From Caldilineaceae bacterium (GTDB taxonomy: Bacteria; Chloroflexota; Anaerolineae; Caldilineales; Caldilineaceae), in contig JAJEDI010000055.1 in the NCBI GenBank assembly GCA_022821585.1, forward strand, positions 248,001 through 312,000: a DNA stretch of 64,000 nucleotides, read 5' to 3'. This document shows positions 61,568 through 64,000 of this stretch, piece by piece. Made by a program: the position numbers and the translations under genes. Under the pieces are notes generated by a model. It was not told where the DNA came from. It searched no databases and saw nothing but the letters and a program-made list of their open reading frames with translations. How positions within the stretch are numbered: the stretch's first letter is position 1; each line of letters starts with the position of its first letter.

Positions 61568-62962
61568 ATGCCCACAGAATCGTCAGCCGGCCCCAATCAG
61601 TCCTCGGAGCACGCAGTGAAGCCGGGCAACCGCCGCGAGCAGGTCGGCTGGTACTTCTATGATTGGGCCAACTCGGCTTTTTCCACAACTGTCGGCTCCG
61701 TCTTCCTTGGTCCCTATGTTTCCAATCTGGCCGAACTTGCGGCAGGGCCCGACGGCATGGTCCGCCTCCTCGGAGTTCCAATTGCCCCTTATTCATTCTT
61801 GTCCTACTGCATCTCGATTTCTGTAATCTTGCAGGTGTTGTTCCTGCCAATTCTGGGGGCCATCGCCGACTATTCGAGCCTGCGCAAGAAGCTGATGCAG
61901 ATCTTCGCCTTTGCCGGCTCCTGGGCCACCATGTTCATGTTTTTTGTAACCGACCAGACTTGGTGGCTGGGAGGCATTCTCTTCATCTTCGCCAATCTCT
62001 GCTTCGGCGCGGCCATCGTCTTCTACAACGCCTTTCTTCCGGACATCGCCGAACCGGAGGACCGCGACCGCGTTTCGTCGGTAGGCTGGGCGCTCGGTTA
62101 TCTGGGAGGCGGCCTTCTCCTGACGCTCAATCTTGCCTTCTTCCTCATGCGCGACACCATCGGCATCGACTCCAGCCTGGCCGTTCGCATCAACCTGTTC
62201 TCCGGCGGGCTGTGGTGGTTCGGCTGGTCTTTTGTCACCTGGAGGCTGTTGCGTTCGCGCGACACCGCCAGAGACCTCCCGCCCGGTGAGACCTATCTGT
62301 CGACAGGTCTCAAACAGCTATGGGAGACCTTCCAGGAGACTGCAAAGTATCCCCATACAATCCGCTTCCTGATCGCTTACCTGCTGTACAACGATGGCAT
62401 CCAAACGGTGTTTGCGGTAGCAGCGGTATTTGCCGCAGCCCCGCTCCTGCAGGGCGGGCTGGAGATTGAGCAGGACGTCCTCACCATGGTTATTCTCATG
62501 ATTCAGTTTGTGGCCTTTGCCGGCGCACTCCTCTTCGGCAGGTTGGCGGTTCGCGTCGGCGCCAAGAAGGCCCTGATCATCGGTCTCATCGTCTGGACGG
62601 TCGTTGTGATCTACGCCTACCTGGGACTGCGAGGGGAGAGCCGTATCCTGGAGTTCTGGATTCTGGGAGCGTTCATAGCCCTGGTGATGGGCGGTACGCA
62701 AGCGGTCAGCCGCGGCCTCTTCGCCAACATGATTCCGCATGGAAAAGAGGCTGAATTCTTCTCCATTTACGAAGTCAGCGAACGCGGGACCTCCTGGCTG
62801 GGTCCGCTTGCATTCGGACTGGTCAACCAGTTCACAGGGAGCTTGCGCCCTGCGATAGTCTCGATCATTCTGTTCTTCGTGGTGGGGCTTGCACTGCTTT
62901 TGAGGGTGGATGTTCGTCGGGCTATCGCCGAATCGGGCAACAGGCCGCCGGCCGTTGTCTGA
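61568..62962 (+). CDS. MFS transporter of the UMF1 type
   Basis: Membrane transporter of 464 residues with about twelve helices, related to the Atg22/UMF1 branch of the major facilitator superfamily. Family hallmarks are 'GWYFYDWANSAFSTTVGSVFLG' split near 26-46, 'FLPILGAIADYSSLRKKLM' near 97-115, 'YNAFLPDIAEPEDRDRVSSVGWALGYLGGGLLL' in pieces near 155-187 and 'MGGTQAVSRGLFANMIP'. Substrate unknown; some relatives export amino acids. ATG 61568 with AAGGAG is preferred over a GTG at 61538. Confidence 0.9.
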   Translation: MPTESSAGPNQSSEHAVKPGNRREQVGWYFYDWANSAFSTTVGSVFLGPYVSNLAELAAGPDGMVRLLGVPIAPYSFLSYCISISVILQVLFLPILGAIADYSSLRKKLMQIFAFAGSWATMFMFFVTDQTWWLGGILFIFANLCFGAAIVFYNAFLPDIAEPEDRDRVSSVGWALGYLGGGLLLTLNLAFFLMRDTIGIDSSLAVRINLFSGGLWWFGWSFVTWRLLRSRDTARDLPPGETYLSTGLKQLWETFQETAKYPHTIRFLIAYLLYNDGIQTVFAVAAVFAAAPLLQGGLEIEQDVLTMVILMIQFVAFAGALLFGRLAVRVGAKKALIIGLIVWTVVVIYAYLGLRGESRILEFWILGAFIALVMGGTQAVSRGLFANMIPHGKEAEFFSIYEVSERGTSWLGPLAFGLVNQFTGSLRPAIVSIILFFVVGLALLLRVDVRRAIAESGNRPPAVV

Positions 62963-62984
62963 ACCGATCTGAAGTTAGCGCAAT

Positions 62985-64000
62985 CTACAGATCCCACTCA
63001 TAGACGTTCCCCGTCCGGGCATCGATAACTATCGTCTGGCCGTCAACCAGTTCGTCCCAGTTTCCGGTTGCCTGCAGGACCGCCGGAATCCCCAACTCAA
63101 CTGCAGCCAGCGCAGCGATGCTGTCTGGCGCCGACTCCGCCGTGATCAACCCCCCAGCATGGTAGACCAGCTCCATACTGACCTGGTTCAACTCCTCGGC
63201 CACCAGAATGTCCTGCGTCGTCATCATTCGGTGCTGCAATTCCTGGTCACTCAGGTCTTGCCCCGGCTTGAGCCGCACCACGCGACCGCTCATGCGTCGG
63301 TTGCCCACGCCCTGCCCGTGCATCAGCACCCTGGCGATGCGTCGAACTGTCATCAGGTTGGTTTCACCCGGAACGCCCCCAACCACACCGCCCGTCACGA
63401 CCGTTACATCCCCTTGCTGGACAAAGCCGGCGCGCAAGGCGATACGCACCGCGTCCTCCAGCATCTCGTCAATCGTGTTCATGCGCTGGCCCATCAAGGG
63501 GAATACGCCCCAGTAGAGGGCCAGCTGCCGGTAAACGAGATGGCTTGGCGTCACCGCGATGATCGGAACTGACGGCCGGAAGCGGGCCAGTTTCTTGGCC
63601 GTTGCGCCCCGGGCCGTGGGCGCAATGATGGCCGCGGCCCCCACATTCTGCGCTGTGTCCACCGTGGCCTGGCTGACCGCTTCCGCGACCGAAGGCGTGT
63701 CGCTGTCCCCTGAATCGGACTCCCCGTCGGCACCGGCCTTCAACGTGCCAAAGAAGCCGTCCACAGCCTGTCTCGACGGCCGGTAGTGCGGCTGCGTGAC
63801 GCTTCCCACCCGCTCCGCCTCCTTCGAAATACTCACCATCGTCTGAACGGACTGGACCGGATAGTTGCCGGCGGCCGTCTCGCCCGAAAGCATGATGGCG
63901 TCGCTGCCATCCAGCACGGCGTTTGCAACGTCGCTGGCTTCGGCACGCGTCGGACGCGGATTGCGAATCATCGATTCCAGCATCTGCGTCGCCGTGATAA
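62985..64000 (-). CDS. pyk: pyruvate kinase, C-terminal part (cut by window edge)
   Basis: Last 338 residues of pyruvate kinase, which makes ATP and pyruvate from phosphoenolpyruvate. The frame is open to the window edge and begins '[10 protein letters not shown]', part of the normal substrate region, followed by '[17 protein letters not shown]'. The end carries the extra PEP-utiliser-like swivel domain ('[31 protein letters not shown]') seen in some Firmicutes enzymes. An acidic Gly/Asp/Ser insert of about 15 residues lies near '[14 protein letters not shown]'. The N-terminal catalytic barrel lies outside the window. Confidence 0.95.
   Translation of the reverse strand, partial: ITATQMLESMIRNPRPTRAEASDVANAVLDGSDAIMLSGETAAGNYPVQSVQTMVSISKEAERVGSVTQPHYRPSRQAVDGFFGTLKAGADGESDSGDSDTPSVAEAVSQATVDTAQNVGAAAIIAPTARGATAKKLARFRPSVPIIAVTPSHLVYRQLALYWGVFPLMGQRMNTIDEMLEDAVRIALRAGFVQQGDVTVVTGGVVGGVPGETNLMTVRRIARVLMHGQGVGNRRMSGRVVRLKPGQDLSDQELQHRMMTTQDILVAEELNQVSMELVYHAGGLITAESAPDSIAALAAVELGIPAVLQATGNWDELVDGQTIVIDARTGNVYEWDL

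Noticed and set aside
60078-61850. 590-residue open frame opposite mtaB
   Set aside because: Longest antisense frame in the window, but it runs across mtaB and into the MFS gene, both with intact conserved motifs; the product has no recognisable domain.
1-64000. CRISPR arrays, insertion sequences, rRNA and tRNA genes
   Set aside because: Looked for regular short direct repeats, transposase-like proteins with terminal repeats and cloverleaf patterns in all gaps; none found by eye. A tRNAscan-SE or Infernal run would be decisive for RNAs.

Overview
This GC-rich 64 kb window is an ordinary bacterial chromosome segment with dense genes, mostly single genes and short operons. It has no rRNA, tRNA, CRISPR array, transposase or integrase that I can recognise. 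Gene content suggests a free-living or host-associated, probably aerobic Chloroflexota bacterium of the Anaerolineae/Caldilineae type. The indicators are NuoLMN, xanthine-dehydrogenase-family oxidoreductases, AmtB with two P-II proteins, a baseplate-J-like membrane protein next to ruvX, an endonuclease-type MutL and no outer-membrane genes. That placement is inference; a ribosomal-protein or PNPase tree would settle it.

Layout. 1-5.9 kb: the end of a complex I operon (small TPR-like membrane protein, nuoL, nuoM, nuoN). 6-9.8 kb: aldo/keto reductase, then a methyltransferase, a cupin and an HpcH/HpaI-type aldolase. 9.9-12.5 kb: amino-acid uptake, a lipoprotein with two near-identical substrate-binding domains plus one permease and no ATPase. 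12.6-14.9 kb: amtB followed by two P-II genes (ammonium uptake and sensing). 15.3-17.1 kb: pdxS/pdxT (pyridoxal phosphate). 17.3-19.7 kb: DUF4013-like membrane protein and queG. 20.0-20.5 kb: non-coding repeat, copy A. 20.9-26.6 kb: rpsO, pnp, lepB and an AI-2E-type membrane protein fused to a HAD phosphatase. 27-30.3 kb: DUF2165 protein and comEC. 30.6-34.6 kb: three-subunit molybdenum hydroxylase plus a MoaD-like protein. 34.8-38.7 kb: solitary DNA methyltransferase and mutL. 38.9-43.5 kb: YdjM-like membrane protein, tig, clpP, clpX. 43.7-48.2 kb: mutY, three tandem M42 aminopeptidases and a zinc-ribbon protein. 48.3-48.9 kb: repeat copy B and a 40-bp tandem repeat. 49-51.6 kb: three-gene ABC-2 exporter. 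51.9-56.7 kb: alaS, baseplate-J-like protein, ruvX. 56.9-57.6 kb: HEPN/MNT pair. 57.6-62.9 kb: glutamate dehydrogenase, sugar isomerase, mtaB, MFS transporter. 63-64 kb: 3' part of pyruvate kinase, cut by the window edge.

The strongest unusual signals are: (i) the AI-2E/HAD fusion; (ii) a roughly 0.5 kb non-coding element in two copies 28 kb apart, in which one hairpin changes sequence but keeps its pairing; (iii) an in-frame 43-codon acidic tail directly behind the amtB UGA stop, in a UGA-CUAG context; (iv) a tandem duplicated substrate-binding protein whose two halves show a sharp step in divergence, as expected from gene conversion; (v) a HEPN/MNT pair in which the usual target tyrosine of the HEPN protein is cysteine; and (vi) recurrent extended -10 promoters, two of which sit so close to the start codon that mutL and a sugar isomerase should be made from leaderless mRNAs.

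Nitrogen is a recurring theme: ammonium channel with P-II pair, amino-acid binding protein, three aminopeptidases and a glutamate dehydrogenase all fit an organism living partly on peptides and amino acids. This link is inference from gene content.
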